Assembly: GCF_023195925.1 (NCBI RefSeq)
Contig: NZ_JALPRE010000016.1
Coordinates: 1-64,000, forward strand
From: Aquimarina acroporae
GTDB lineage: Bacteria; Bacteroidota; Bacteroidia; Flavobacteriales; Flavobacteriaceae
Direction of reading: 5' to 3'
Length of the DNA: 64,000 bases
The notes under the pieces are model-generated. The model was not told the DNA's origin and searched no databases. It saw only the letters and a list, made by a program, of their open reading frames with translations. The stretch's first letter is position 1. Each line of letters opens with the position of its first letter. A program made the translations under genes and the position numbers. Below, in pieces: positions 37,058 to 46,491 of the stretch.

Positions 37058-39211
37058 ATGATCCCTTTTTCTAGAAAAAACATTCTTTTTTTTTGTTGCA
37101 TACTATTTGGCCTTAATCTCTTTGGGCAATTTGAAAAAACAAAACTACCTCCTCCTTCTGGAAAAATTAACACATATAGGTATGAAAAAAAACAATTAGA
37201 ACAAGCACATGATTTTTTGGGTACACCAAAAGAACTAGAAGCATATAACACTAGCCACCGAATTTTAAAAAATACGATTTACAAATCTAGTATTATTAAT
37301 GCTTCACTACTCCTAGGAATATATTTCAATGATAGAAATCTAGCTGACTCTGCATTATTCTATGGAAATCGTTGCGTTAAAATACTTGAAAGAGGAAAAG
37401 ACTCTATTTCTATGATTAAAAAAGCCCGAGCTTACAACATCATAGCCAATGCCTATGGAGATAAAAGCTTATTAGAAGAAAGTAAAAAATGGAATTTAAA
37501 AGGGCTTAAAATTTCTCAAAAATATCATGATAAAAAACAGTATTATCGAAAACTCCATAATCTGGCCTCTACCTATATAAGACTAAAAGATTATGATTAT
37601 GCCATAGAACTTTTGGAATCTTGTCTGACTTATAAAAAAGATCCTGAATTAACTTTTACTTCTTACGTAAGCCTTGCCAGCATATATTCTTTGAAAAATA
37701 AATATGATCTTGCATTATCTTTTCTAAAGAAATCATTAATCCACTTTGAAAACAAAAACGATAGCGAATCCAGAAAAAAAGTAATTGTCTTGCAAAATAT
37801 TGGTGTACAATATCATCTATTAAAGAAATATGATGATGCTATTTCTTATTATAACAAAGCATATGTTATAGGAAAGAAAAAAGGATACCATAGACCTACC
37901 TTAGATGCGCTTACGAATATTGCACTAATTCATAGGGAGAAAGAAAATTTTGAAGAGGCAATACAAGCCTATAAAGAAGCTCTCATCATTTGTGAAGATT
38001 TAGGTTTCTTAGACAAACAAATAAACATTTATGCTAATTTGAAAAAAATAGCTAAAAGCACATCAAATTTCAAAGAATCTATAGGTTATTTTGAGAAAGA
38101 AATCGAAATAAAAGATTCGATTGTAGAACTTCAAAAAGCCAAAGAAATAAGAGAGTTAGAGGTAAAATTTAAAACCGAACAGAAAGAAAAAGAAATAAAA
38201 ATTTTAACAGTAGAAAATACCAATCGCCAACTAAGATTAAAAAATCAGGAAGAAGCTATTAAAAACTTAAGGCTGGAACAAGAAATTGAAAATAAAGAAA
38301 ATGAAAATCAGATTCTAGCTTTTCAAAACGCTTCAGAAAAAAGTGTGAATGAAATTAGCTTATTAAAAAAAGATCAAGAGATTAAAAAAGCCGAACTAGA
38401 GCGACAAAAAGTAATCAAGAATACTATTTTATACTCGTTTCTGGTACTTCTTATACCAATCATAGGTTTACTAATTATTTATTATCAAAAACTTCAGGCT
38501 CAAAGTGAACTTAATAAAAAACAAAAAGAAATAGGTCAGCAAAAAATAAGTGCGCTCCTCAAAGATCAAGAGCTTGCAGTTATCAAAGCTTCTATAAAAG
38601 GCCAGGACAAAGAACGAAAAAGAATCGCTCAGGAATTGCACGATAGTATAGGAGGTAATTTAGCGGCCATAAAACTGCAGCTCAACCATACAAAAACAAA
38701 TCAAAACTCCTTTTTACAAAGTATTAATAAACAACTAGATGATACTTATCACCAAGTAAGAAGTCTTTCTCATACTCTTATTCCCAAGAAATTTTCAGAG
38801 AACCATTTCTGTGACGTAATTGAAGAGTATCTCAATAATATTGGTAATGGCACCGATTTACAAACATCTTTTGAGGCTTACCCGAGAAATAAAATCAATG
38901 CAATAAACCAAAACGTTAAACTTGAAATTTTTAAAGTAATTCAAGAACTTATTACAAACACGATTAAACATGCAAAAGCGTCCTCCATGGATTTGCAATT
39001 TTATTTGTTAAACAATAACTTAAATATTTTATTTGAAGATAATGGATTGGGCTTCGATGTTACTACCTTTACCGAAGGTATTGGTTTAAGGAATATCAAA
39101 AACCGATTGCAAGGAATGGATGGGCAATTAAACATCGATTCTAGAAAAAACCGAGGAACAATAATAAATATAGAAATAAACAACCTAGAAACTAACCTAC
39201 ATGAAGTATAA
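37058..39211 (+). CDS. TPR sensor histidine kinase (HisKA_3 type)
   Basis: The 717-residue protein has a signal peptide (MIPFSRKNILFFCCILFGLNLFGQ), periplasmic TPR repeats over about residues 60-340 (for example KKYDDAISYYNKAYVIGKK), a coiled-coil-rich stretch (about 350-440), one transmembrane segment (about 448-468, ILYSFLVLLIPIIGLLIIYY), a dimerisation domain with phospho-acceptor His528 in AQELHDSIGG, and a HATPase_c domain with N-box NTIKHAK and G-box DNGLGFD. This architecture is the NarL/LuxR-partner kinase class of Bacteroidota. It overlaps the response regulator gene by 11 bases. The TPR region may bind a peptide or protein signal; this is inference. Confidence 0.93.
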   Translation: MIPFSRKNILFFCCILFGLNLFGQFEKTKLPPPSGKINTYRYEKKQLEQAHDFLGTPKELEAYNTSHRILKNTIYKSSIINASLLLGIYFNDRNLADSALFYGNRCVKILERGKDSISMIKKARAYNIIANAYGDKSLLEESKKWNLKGLKISQKYHDKKQYYRKLHNLASTYIRLKDYDYAIELLESCLTYKKDPELTFTSYVSLASIYSLKNKYDLALSFLKKSLIHFENKNDSESRKKVIVLQNIGVQYHLLKKYDDAISYYNKAYVIGKKKGYHRPTLDALTNIALIHREKENFEEAIQAYKEALIICEDLGFLDKQINIYANLKKIAKSTSNFKESIGYFEKEIEIKDSIVELQKAKEIRELEVKFKTEQKEKEIKILTVENTNRQLRLKNQEEAIKNLRLEQEIENKENENQILAFQNASEKSVNEISLLKKDQEIKKAELERQKVIKNTILYSFLVLLIPIIGLLIIYYQKLQAQSELNKKQKEIGQQKISALLKDQELAVIKASIKGQDKERKRIAQELHDSIGGNLAAIKLQLNHTKTNQNSFLQSINKQLDDTYHQVRSLSHTLIPKKFSENHFCDVIEEYLNNIGNGTDLQTSFEAYPRNKINAINQNVKLEIFKVIQELITNTIKHAKASSMDLQFYLLNNNLNILFEDNGLGFDVTTFTEGIGLRNIKNRLQGMDGQLNIDSRKNRGTIINIEINNLETNLHEV

Positions 39212-39845
39212 TATAATCATTGTTGATGACCATAAAATGTTTTTAGATGGGTTACTAAGTATTTTAAGTAATGAAATCGACTATAATATTCTATTAACCG
39301 CAAAAAATGGAGAACAGATTATAAAGTATCTGGATATTAACAAAGAAGAAAAAGTAGATCTTATTATCACAGATATTTCCATGCCAGAGATGGATGGGAT
39401 TACATTAAATACATTGGTCAAAGAACACAATCGAAATATTAAGACTTTGGTGGTCAGTATGCATAGCGACCCCGACCGTATTGATACACTCATAGAAAAT
39501 AATGTAGACGGTTATGTTCCTAAAAATGCTGAAAAACAAGAGCTTTTAAAAGCAATAAAATCAATTTTGAAAGGTGAAAAATACTTCTCTAAAGAAATAA
39601 AAGACATTTACTTAGAAAATAAACTTTCAAATAAAAGAAAAGAAGAAATAAAACTCACCAAAAGAGAAATAGATGTGATTACATTAATTGCTCTTGAGCA
39701 CACTACCCAAGAGATCGCAGATAAGCTTTTTTTGAGCAAACATACAGTAGAGAGTTATCGAAAAAACCTAATGACCAAGCTTAATGTTAGAAATATTGCA
39801 GGATTAACAAAATATGCTCTTAAAATGAATTATATAGAACATTAA
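39201..39845 (+). CDS. Response regulator, REC-LuxR (NarL type)
   Basis: The 214-residue protein has a receiver domain with acidic pair Asp9-Asp10, phosphorylation site Asp58 (IITDISMPEMDG) and the conserved Lys in GYVPKNA, and a C-terminal LuxR-type HTH (LTKREIDVITLIALEHTTQEIADKLFLSKHTVESYRKNL, in pieces). It is translationally coupled to the kinase gene. Its likely DNA site is the repeated CCTG-TTTT-CAGG inverted repeat, by position only. Confidence 0.95.
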   Translation: MKYNIIIVDDHKMFLDGLLSILSNEIDYNILLTAKNGEQIIKYLDINKEEKVDLIITDISMPEMDGITLNTLVKEHNRNIKTLVVSMHSDPDRIDTLIENNVDGYVPKNAEKQELLKAIKSILKGEKYFSKEIKDIYLENKLSNKRKEEIKLTKREIDVITLIALEHTTQEIADKLFLSKHTVESYRKNLMTKLNVRNIAGLTKYALKMNYIEH

Positions 39846-39860
39846 TGTGTAATACAAGGT

Positions 39861-40796
39861 CTATTTTGATGCTATTCCTCTATTCCTAAAACCATCACCC
39901 AATCTGTAACTTAGAATGATACCATGAGTATTATTCACTGGAGCATTTCTAACCGTTTGGTTGTAATTGTAAATTACACGTAAATGATCAGATAGATATA
40001 CCCCTGCTAGAAGGTTTATAGATGAATTGGTTCTATACCCTGCACCAACTTCGATTTTATTTTTATAACTAACCATGGTATTAAAATCGAATTGTGCCGG
40101 AGCTCCAGAAACATATTTAGCCAGTATACTGGGGTTTATTAAAATCTCCTCAAAACGTGTAGCAAAGAAACGATATCCTACATAGGCATAATATGGTGTT
40201 TCTATATTTATATTATCCTCAGATGATAAAGAATCTCCTAACAGATTAGGTACCGAGAAACCTAAATATAAATGGTTTCTATTATACAAAAAACCTAATC
40301 CTACCGTAGGAATTACAGTATTAATATTAGCAGCAAAATTAGGATCATTAGGTATTCCTAATTCTAATAAATTTTCATCATAAATCATCGCTCCGGCGGT
40401 AACTCCAAAAGATAAAACATGTGGATTGTATGACCACCATCTTGCTCTATTATAATTATGATCAAAGAATATTTTATAGGAGTATGCCGCAAACAAATTT
40501 GTGTTTGTTGTCACTCCTACTTGATCACTAAAGACCCCAGCACCAAATCCCATTTTTTCAGACTTCAAGGGTGAATTAAATAATAACCCAATATTTCGAG
40601 GGCTGCCATCTACAGTATTAAGATACCCTCTATTGCTTAAGGTAAATTCTGAACTAGGATCAAAGCCTGCATGAGCAGGATTAATTATCACCGTATTGTA
40701 ATTGTAATTTGCGAATACTGGTGTCTGTTGTGCTGATACAAAAAAGCAATTTCCAATCAGCATAATAATCGCTATAACTATGTCTACTCTTTTCAT
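39861..40796 (-). CDS. PorP/SprF family type IX secretion membrane protein
   Basis: The 311-residue protein has a signal peptide ending VSAQQTP and the PorP/SprF outer-membrane barrel hallmarks FANYNYNTVIINPAHAGFD and the C-terminal end YNYNQTVRNAPVNNTHGIILSYRLG (in pieces). SprF-type proteins help specific T9SS cargo such as SprB to reach the surface. It lies 4 bases after the large FG-GAP/HYR gene, so it is very likely the dedicated partner of that cargo. Confidence 0.93.
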   Translation of the reverse strand: MKRVDIVIAIIMLIGNCFFVSAQQTPVFANYNYNTVIINPAHAGFDPSSEFTLSNRGYLNTVDGSPRNIGLLFNSPLKSEKMGFGAGVFSDQVGVTTNTNLFAAYSYKIFFDHNYNRARWWSYNPHVLSFGVTAGAMIYDENLLELGIPNDPNFAANINTVIPTVGLGFLYNRNHLYLGFSVPNLLGDSLSSEDNINIETPYYAYVGYRFFATRFEEILINPSILAKYVSGAPAQFDFNTMVSYKNKIEVGAGYRTNSSINLLAGVYLSDHLRVIYNYNQTVRNAPVNNTHGIILSYRLGDGFRNRGIASK

Positions 40797-40800
40797 TAAA

Positions 40801-43800
40801 TTATCTTTTTATAACAAGGAAACCATTTGACTTTTTTAAGTTATGACTACCTTCTATTTCGATAGAGAAAAAGTATGTGCCTTCGGGAAGTCTATCACCT
40901 CCTAAACCTCTTTTTCTATTGGCAATTCCCCTAAAAACTCTTGATGTATTATTATACCCTTCAACCTCAAACACCAAATCTCCCCATCGATTGAAAATAG
41001 ATACCTTGTTATTAGGGTAATTTTCTATAGTATCTATTTCCCAAAACTCATTAATACCATCGCCATCTGGAGAGAAACCATATTTAGTTTCATCTTCTTC
41101 TAATGGCCTCACAAATACGGTTATGATATCTTCGGCGATACATCCGTCATCTCCAGTAAAAACGACAGTATATGTAGTTGTCTCGCTTGGGTTAGCCACA
41201 GGATTTGCTATACTTGTATTGTTCAATCCTGAAGATGGAAACCACGTAAAATTACCTTGAGTAGAGGCTATTGCAGCCAATTGCACATCATCTCCTTCTG
41301 CTATTTCTTCATCTTCACCAGCATTTACTTCGCAAACTGTTGGAGATGTATCAACAATAATTACATCAAAACTGCAACGAGAAGAATTACCTGCATCGTC
41401 TATTACCTCAAAAATGTTGGTCGTAGTTCCAATTGGGAATTCAGCCCCTGAAGGCAAACCAGCTACTTGTTGTACAGAGCGAACTGAGCAGTTATCAGAT
41501 CCAGTTATATTAACGTATGTAATAACAGCTGTATCTAAACCAGGATCAACATTTTGTGTAACATTGGCAGGACAATCAATTACTGGATTTGTGGTATCAT
41601 TAACTGTAATTGTTTGGGTAACATTTATACTATTTCCTGCTCCATCAGTCACACTGTAGGTACGGGTAATTACTTCTGGATTAATATTACCATCACTTGC
41701 ATCACTTACAAAGGCTACTATAGGAATACCTCTACAATTATCTGCCTCATCGGTCACTACATTTATATCTGGGACTGGAATATCTGAAGTACAAGCTACA
41801 TTTATCGGTACAGGATTGCTAGCTGTAGGATTGGTAGTATCATTTACTGTTATTGTTTGAGTAACATTAATACTATTACCCGCTACATCGGTCACACTAT
41901 AAGTACGGATGATTATTTCTGGATTAGTATTACCATCACTTAAATCACTTACGAAGGCAACCATAGGAGTGCCTCCACAATTATCTGCCTCATCGGTCAC
42001 CACATTTATATCAGCGATCGGAATATCTGAAGTACATGCTACATTTATCGGTGAAGGATTACTAGCTGTAGGGTTAGTAGTATCATTTACTGTAATTGTT
42101 TGAGTAACATTAATACTATTACCCGCGGCATCTGTCACACTATAAGTACGGGTGATTATTCCGGGACTTGTATTTACATCACTTACAAAAGCAACTACAG
42201 GTATACCTCCACAATTATCTGCCTCGTCGGTCACTACAGTACTATCTGCAATTGGAATATCAGATACACATGTTACATTTATAGATGCAGGATTACTAGC
42301 CGTAGGATCAGTAGTATCATTTACTGTGATAGTTTGAGTAACATTAATACTATTTCTCGCCGCATCGGTTACACTATAAGTACGGGTGATTATTCCGGGA
42401 CTTGTATTTACATCACTTACAAAAGCGACTACAGGTATACCACCACAATTATCTGCCTCGTCGATCACTACAGTACTATCTGCAATTGGAATATCAGATA
42501 CACATGTTACATTTATCGGTGCAGGATTACTAGCTGTGGGATTGGTAGTATCGTTCACTGTAATCGTTTGTGTAACATTAATACTATTACCAGCCCCATC
42601 GGTTACACTATAGGTACGAGTAATTACTTCTGGATTGCTGTTACCATCACTCACATCACTCACAAAGGCAACCACTGGGGGCACTCCGCTATTGTCAGCT
42701 TCGTCTGTTACCACCAAAGGGTCTGGAGAAGGCACATCTCCCGAACATTGAACGCTAATTGGAGATGGGTTACTAGCAGTAGGATCTTCTGTATCTGAGG
42801 TAGACAAGGTAGTCACATTATCTATGTGATAAATCTCTCCTTGATTACCAACCCCATCTTCCAAAAATAGATATACATCATAGGTTGTTCCTGCAGCCAA
42901 TGATGAGATTATTTCTGAAATGTCTGTATTTGCGGTATTCATTAAAAAACTATCATTTTCTGTAGCTCCAGTTCCATTTAGAATATCGTCGTGATCGGGA
43001 TCCCCAGAAAAGTTTCCTGGATAAATTGCATAATGAATAGTTCCTGTTTCTGGACCATTAACCACAAGAGTAAACCCAACTGTAGTTTCATTAATAGCTT
43101 GAGGATATCCCATATTTAAAGGCTCTGCAAAATGATCCCCACCAAAAATTACATAAGCTTCTCCTGTCCTTTCTGTACTACCAATAGGCGTTTCTCCTGG
43201 ACTACCGACTATGAAATCTGCGATTCCATCTCCATTAATATCACCACCTCCACTCACAGGTCTTCCTATGTTAGATGTCCTAAATCCAGGAATAACAAAT
43301 CCATTAGTACCATTAAGAGTACTTTCTTCAATTGGATTTGGGAAGCCACTTGTACTACCAAATACTATATAAGCATTGGCATCTGATCCAGATTCACGTC
43401 TATAAACAGATATAAAATCATTAATTCCATCTTGATTAATATCACCTATGGAAGAAGATGTTAAAAAGCCAGGCATTCTAAAACCAAGGCTATTGTCTTC
43501 AATATCACTCAGAGGTATATGAGCTGGAAAAGGGTCAGAAGACTGCTTACCGAAGATTGCACTCCTTTCAGAATAAAAGTCATCTACACCATCGCTATTT
43601 ACATCTCCTAAACTTCCGACAAAAACTAAGAAACCTCCACCAGAGTTATCAACTGTAAAACCATTTGTCCCATCTAAGGCCACTAAATCTTCTACTATAG
43701 AAAAAGAAGGTTTACCAAATAACACGCGGGTTCTCTGGCCTCCGGAAGAAAGTGTACCTGATCTTGACCATTCACCAATAATAATATCATCAAAGCCATC

Positions 43801-44595
43801 GTTATTTATATCTCCAGCCCCACCGACCAAATATGCTGCTCTAGAACTAGGAAACGAACTGGTTCTAAACCCATTAGTCCCATCTAAATAAGCAGTATCA
43901 ATAAGTTCAGGAAAATTAGATGATCGCCCAAAAACAATAGCAGCTGGGCCGCCAATAACGTTACTTGCTACAAAGTCATCTATATTATCCCCATTAACAT
44001 CTCCAAGTTTTATTATTTCATTAGAAGAGAAGAAAGAAAAATTCATCCTAAATCCATTTCCGCCACCGATAATATAATCTATATTTAGTGTTGGAGCAAA
44101 AGCAGTGGATCTCCCATAAATCACAAAATCAACTCTGGAAGCAGAAATTGCTAAATCATCAATCCCGTCACCGTTAACATCACCTATACCCTCTACAGAG
44201 TTCCCCATACGTCTACTCTCATCGTCGCGCCCTTCAATAACAAATCCATTAGTTCCATTTAATGTGGTTATATCAAATGAAGCAGGAAATCCAGTATTAC
44301 TTCCAAAAATCACATAAACTGCACCTGCCAAGTCTACGGTTCCTATATCTGCATTGTTAACCCCTAAAGCGAGATCTTCAAAACCATCATTATTAATATC
44401 ACCAATAAATTTCGCTTCCGCACCAAATTGTGATGAAGGGTCAATACCAGGTATCCTGAATCCATTAGTACCGTTGAGTGTTGCTACATCAAAATTAGCT
44501 GGATATAACTGTTGCGCATGAATATTGACCTTGAAAAAAACTAGCAAAAACAATATAAGTTTGTATAAGACTCTATTTCTTTTTGTATTCCCCAT
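40801..44595 (-). CDS. Surface protein with FG-GAP and HYR-like repeats, T9SS type B sorting domain
   Basis: The product has 1264 residues from the ATG at 44595 (an upstream TTG at 44619 is less likely). The order is: signal peptide ending NIHAQ; seven or so FG-GAP/integrin-like repeats (LNGTNGFRIPG, DINNDGFEDLALG, about residues 25-480); a Fn3-like segment (about 490-590); five tandem repeats of 77-81 residues (DTTNPTASNP...SINVTQTITVN, about 600-995); one HYR domain; a PKD-like segment; and a C-terminal gliding-motility type B sorting domain (YGFSPDGDGINEFWEIDTI, KVSIFNRWGDLVFE, LPEGTYFFSIEI). It is secreted by T9SS with the adjacent SprF-like partner. Adhesion or gliding role is inference. 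Confidence 0.93.
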   Translation of the reverse strand: MGNTKRNRVLYKLILFLLVFFKVNIHAQQLYPANFDVATLNGTNGFRIPGIDPSSQFGAEAKFIGDINNDGFEDLALGVNNADIGTVDLAGAVYVIFGSNTGFPASFDITTLNGTNGFVIEGRDDESRRMGNSVEGIGDVNGDGIDDLAISASRVDFVIYGRSTAFAPTLNIDYIIGGGNGFRMNFSFFSSNEIIKLGDVNGDNIDDFVASNVIGGPAAIVFGRSSNFPELIDTAYLDGTNGFRTSSFPSSRAAYLVGGAGDINNDGFDDIIIGEWSRSGTLSSGGQRTRVLFGKPSFSIVEDLVALDGTNGFTVDNSGGGFLVFVGSLGDVNSDGVDDFYSERSAIFGKQSSDPFPAHIPLSDIEDNSLGFRMPGFLTSSSIGDINQDGINDFISVYRRESGSDANAYIVFGSTSGFPNPIEESTLNGTNGFVIPGFRTSNIGRPVSGGGDINGDGIADFIVGSPGETPIGSTERTGEAYVIFGGDHFAEPLNMGYPQAINETTVGFTLVVNGPETGTIHYAIYPGNFSGDPDHDDILNGTGATENDSFLMNTANTDISEIISSLAAGTTYDVYLFLEDGVGNQGEIYHIDNVTTLSTSDTEDPTASNPSPISVQCSGDVPSPDPLVVTDEADNSGVPPVVAFVSDVSDGNSNPEVITRTYSVTDGAGNSINVTQTITVNDTTNPTASNPAPINVTCVSDIPIADSTVVIDEADNCGGIPVVAFVSDVNTSPGIITRTYSVTDAARNSINVTQTITVNDTTDPTASNPASINVTCVSDIPIADSTVVTDEADNCGGIPVVAFVSDVNTSPGIITRTYSVTDAAGNSINVTQTITVNDTTNPTASNPSPINVACTSDIPIADINVVTDEADNCGGTPMVAFVSDLSDGNTNPEIIIRTYSVTDVAGNSINVTQTITVNDTTNPTASNPVPINVACTSDIPVPDINVVTDEADNCRGIPIVAFVSDASDGNINPEVITRTYSVTDGAGNSINVTQTITVNDTTNPVIDCPANVTQNVDPGLDTAVITYVNITGSDNCSVRSVQQVAGLPSGAEFPIGTTTNIFEVIDDAGNSSRCSFDVIIVDTSPTVCEVNAGEDEEIAEGDDVQLAAIASTQGNFTWFPSSGLNNTSIANPVANPSETTTYTVVFTGDDGCIAEDIITVFVRPLEEDETKYGFSPDGDGINEFWEIDTIENYPNNKVSIFNRWGDLVFEVEGYNNTSRVFRGIANRKRGLGGDRLPEGTYFFSIEIEGSHNLKKSNGFLVIKR
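41605..42795 (-). repeat. Five tandem repeats of about 234-243 bp in the surface-protein gene
   Basis: Five in-frame units encode 77-81 residues each, starting DTTNPTASNP and ending SINVTQTITVN. Units two and three are nearly identical at DNA level (period 234 bp), which suggests recent duplication; the unit nearest the N-terminus is the most divergent. Confidence 0.85.
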
Positions 44596-44681
44596 AATTA
44601 AAAAAATTATTGACCTCAAAATTAAATTTCAGTCCACTTTGATCTATCACTAGAAACCGTGATTTACATTATCATATACCC

Positions 44682-44695
44682 CCCTGTTTTCAGGG
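44682..44695 (+). promoter_or_regulatory. CCCTG-TTTT-CAGGG inverted repeat between divergent operons
   Basis: CCCTGTTTTCAGGG is identical over 14 bases to the copy at 37008. It lies in the 252-base spacer between the T9SS surface protein (start 44595, minus) and the envelope cassette (start 44848, plus). A -7-like TAATTTTG for the surface protein is at 44617-44624 (minus) and a weaker CATCTTTG for the cassette is at 44743-44750 (plus). Confidence 0.6.
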
Positions 44696-44847
44696 TGATC
44701 TTTTTTACCGAAAAAGGTGTTTTTAGCTAGAGCTGTCTACATCATCTTTGTACTGTGATTCTGAAGAAGCGAAATGAAGTATTTAGACTACATATAGTTT
44801 TGAGGAACACAAAGTAAATAATCACTAACCCTTTAAATATAAATATT

Positions 44848-45267
44848 ATGACTTGGGGAATTACATTAATCTTATTAAGTATTATTGCAGTACCTTCTTT
44901 ATTACTTGCAAAAAAACCAAACGCGAAAGAACTATTAGAAAAAATTGAACCTTATCAGGGATGGATCGGATTAGTATTCTGTTTCTGGGGTGTTTGGGGA
45001 ATTATCTCAGCTGTATTAAACATTGGTTGGCTTACTACACACCCGATTTGGTGGATCACGCTTTTAGCAGGAAATGTAGTAGAAGCTATTTTAGGTTTCA
45101 TGCTAGGATTTGGACTCATTAACAAGTTTTTCTTATCTAAAAGTGAAGCCGCCAAAGAAAAAGCAGTACGTCTACGAGAAAAACTAGCTCCTAAACAAGG
45201 TAAACTCGGTGTTCTGGGACTTATCGTTGGTGCCTGGATGATTGTTGCATCATTTCTGTTTATCTAA
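44848..45267 (+). CDS. Small four-helix membrane protein, unknown function
   Basis: The 139-residue protein has about four transmembrane segments (roughly residues 3-20, 35-58, 65-90 and 118-138) separated by short basic linkers ([20 protein letters not shown]). I do not recognise a family. It is the first gene of a co-directional cassette running to 49651 and starts 252 bases from the divergent surface protein. Role is unknown. Confidence 0.8.
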   Translation: MTWGITLILLSIIAVPSLLLAKKPNAKELLEKIEPYQGWIGLVFCFWGVWGIISAVLNIGWLTTHPIWWITLLAGNVVEAILGFMLGFGLINKFFLSKSEAAKEKAVRLREKLAPKQGKLGVLGLIVGAWMIVASFLFI

Positions 45268-45326
45268 AAAACCTTCAAGTTATCGTAATTCTATAGCTCT
45301 AAAAATAGTTAACTAACTTCTATACT

Positions 45327-45671
45327 ATGATCATATTTGGAACTGGTTCTTCGACAATCGCACCTCAAAAACTGGATAAGGGAAACTGCCCTCATTGCAA
45401 TACACAAAATAATATGTGGGTACAAGGATATAAAAAGTACGTTCACGTTTTTTGGATCCCATTTTTCCCAATTGGTAAAAAGGTGTATACCGTCTGCGGG
45501 CATTGCAAAGGAGCTTTTGAGAAAAGAGAAATTCAGAATCAAGAATTACTTGAGAATTTTGAAGACTTTAAAAGAAGCCATATTAAAACACCTTGGTATC
45601 ACTTTATTGGGCTCATTATTCTAGCCTTCGCTATACTCTTTATTATGGCGATGCCATACCTGGCAAAATAA
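45327..45671 (+). CDS. Zinc-ribbon protein with C-terminal membrane helix
   Basis: The 114-residue protein has two Cys pairs, CPHC near residue 21-24 and CGHC near residue 57-60, forming a treble-clef or zinc-ribbon module of the zinc_ribbon_15 type (GNCPHCNTQNNMWVQGYKKYVHVFWIPFFPIGKKVYTVCGHC, in pieces), and one C-terminal transmembrane helix (about residues 92-112). It lies between the four-helix protein and the first LipL32-like gene, all on one strand with short spacers. Confidence 0.82.
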   Translation: MIIFGTGSSTIAPQKLDKGNCPHCNTQNNMWVQGYKKYVHVFWIPFFPIGKKVYTVCGHCKGAFEKREIQNQELLENFEDFKRSHIKTPWYHFIGLIILAFAILFIMAMPYLAK

Positions 45672-45709
45672 AAACTAATCAATTATTAATTAACATCTAA
45701 ATTTTAAAA

Positions 45710-46393
45710 ATGAAAACAAAAATTTTAATTGTACTTGCTATTCTAGCTTTCGGAAGTAACGCTACAACTTACGCTCAAAAACTAAAAAAATTCGGTAGTT
45801 CTGTTGAAAAAAAGATAGGACCAAAAACCATCAAGGTACCATATACCGATGTTGTGTCTTACTTAGGGTATGCTGCTCCTGGAAATGAAGATGAAGTAAA
45901 AGACGGAAAGAAATTTTATTACATCTATGTTTGGATTCCTGCAGTAGCTCCAGAATTAGGTGTTAGAATGATGTCTCCTGTTGGAAAAGCAAAAATAAAA
46001 GGAGCAACTTCTTCTCAAGCATATCAAGATAATGCCAGTTCTAAGGACTTTTTTGACACTTACGTGACTTTAGAAAGATCTGACATTGTGAGTAAAGACA
46101 ATATTAGTGAAGACGCTGCAAAAAGTGCAAACTGGGTAACTCTAGAGCGTAACGATGATAGTAGTGAAATGCCAAAACAACCTAGTGGAAGCAACTACAA
46201 CTCACTTTTAAGATATAAGAGTCAAGCTAGCGATCCTTTAAAAGCACTTACAGTTGGGTTATACAGAATTGGTTTCACAACGTATAAGACAGGAGAAGTA
46301 AAAGGTACTTTTCTTGCGCAGGTGGCTGCCCCCATCAAGTTACCTGGAGTAGTTATGGCGAAAACAATTGCTGATTTAAAGAAAGGGTTATAA
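45710..46393 (+). CDS. LipL32-family secreted protein, copy 1
   Basis: The 227-residue protein closely resembles LipL32, the abundant surface lipoprotein of pathogenic Leptospira. Shared pieces as remembered are YYIYVWIPAVAPELGVRMMSP (residues 70-90, quoted in part in the family), FFDTYVTLERSD, YNSLLR, and VGLYRIGFTTYKTGEVKGTF. The signal peptide ends TTYAQ; there is no lipobox Cys, unlike Leptospira LipL32, so it is probably released to the periplasm or surface by signal peptidase I. The Asp-rich calcium loop is reduced to NDDSSEMPKQP. It starts 38 bases after the zinc-ribbon gene. A second copy lies at 49888. Confidence 0.85.
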   Translation: MKTKILIVLAILAFGSNATTYAQKLKKFGSSVEKKIGPKTIKVPYTDVVSYLGYAAPGNEDEVKDGKKFYYIYVWIPAVAPELGVRMMSPVGKAKIKGATSSQAYQDNASSKDFFDTYVTLERSDIVSKDNISEDAAKSANWVTLERNDDSSEMPKQPSGSNYNSLLRYKSQASDPLKALTVGLYRIGFTTYKTGEVKGTFLAQVAAPIKLPGVVMAKTIADLKKGL

Positions 46394-46426
46394 TATATTA
46401 TTTGGAATATGATCAACTGACCCAGT

Positions 46427-46470
46427 TAACCCTTATGTCTTACTTCGGTAGCATAAGGGTTATACGTTTT
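46427..46470 (+). terminator. Hairpin with UUCG loop after LipL32-like copy 1
   Basis: TAACCCTTATG (46427-46437) pairs with CATAAGGGTTA (46452-46462); the interior folds as TAC-TTCG-GTA, a stable tetraloop. The following bases, TACGTTTTAATTC, give a short T run, so the hairpin may work as a partial terminator or 3' stabiliser inside the operon. Confidence 0.65.
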
Positions 46471-46491
46471 AATTCACTTTAAAAATTAGAG

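Noticed and set aside
41605..42795. Tandem repeats as a possible CRISPR array
   Set aside because: The period is 234-243 bp, in frame, without constant short repeats or variable spacers; it is protein-coding repetition.
42100..42798. Long plus-strand open frame opposite the T9SS surface protein
   Set aside because: It lies antisense within the tandem-repeat part, where repetitive codons keep the opposite frame open; it has low-complexity Tyr/Cys/Thr sequence and no start context.
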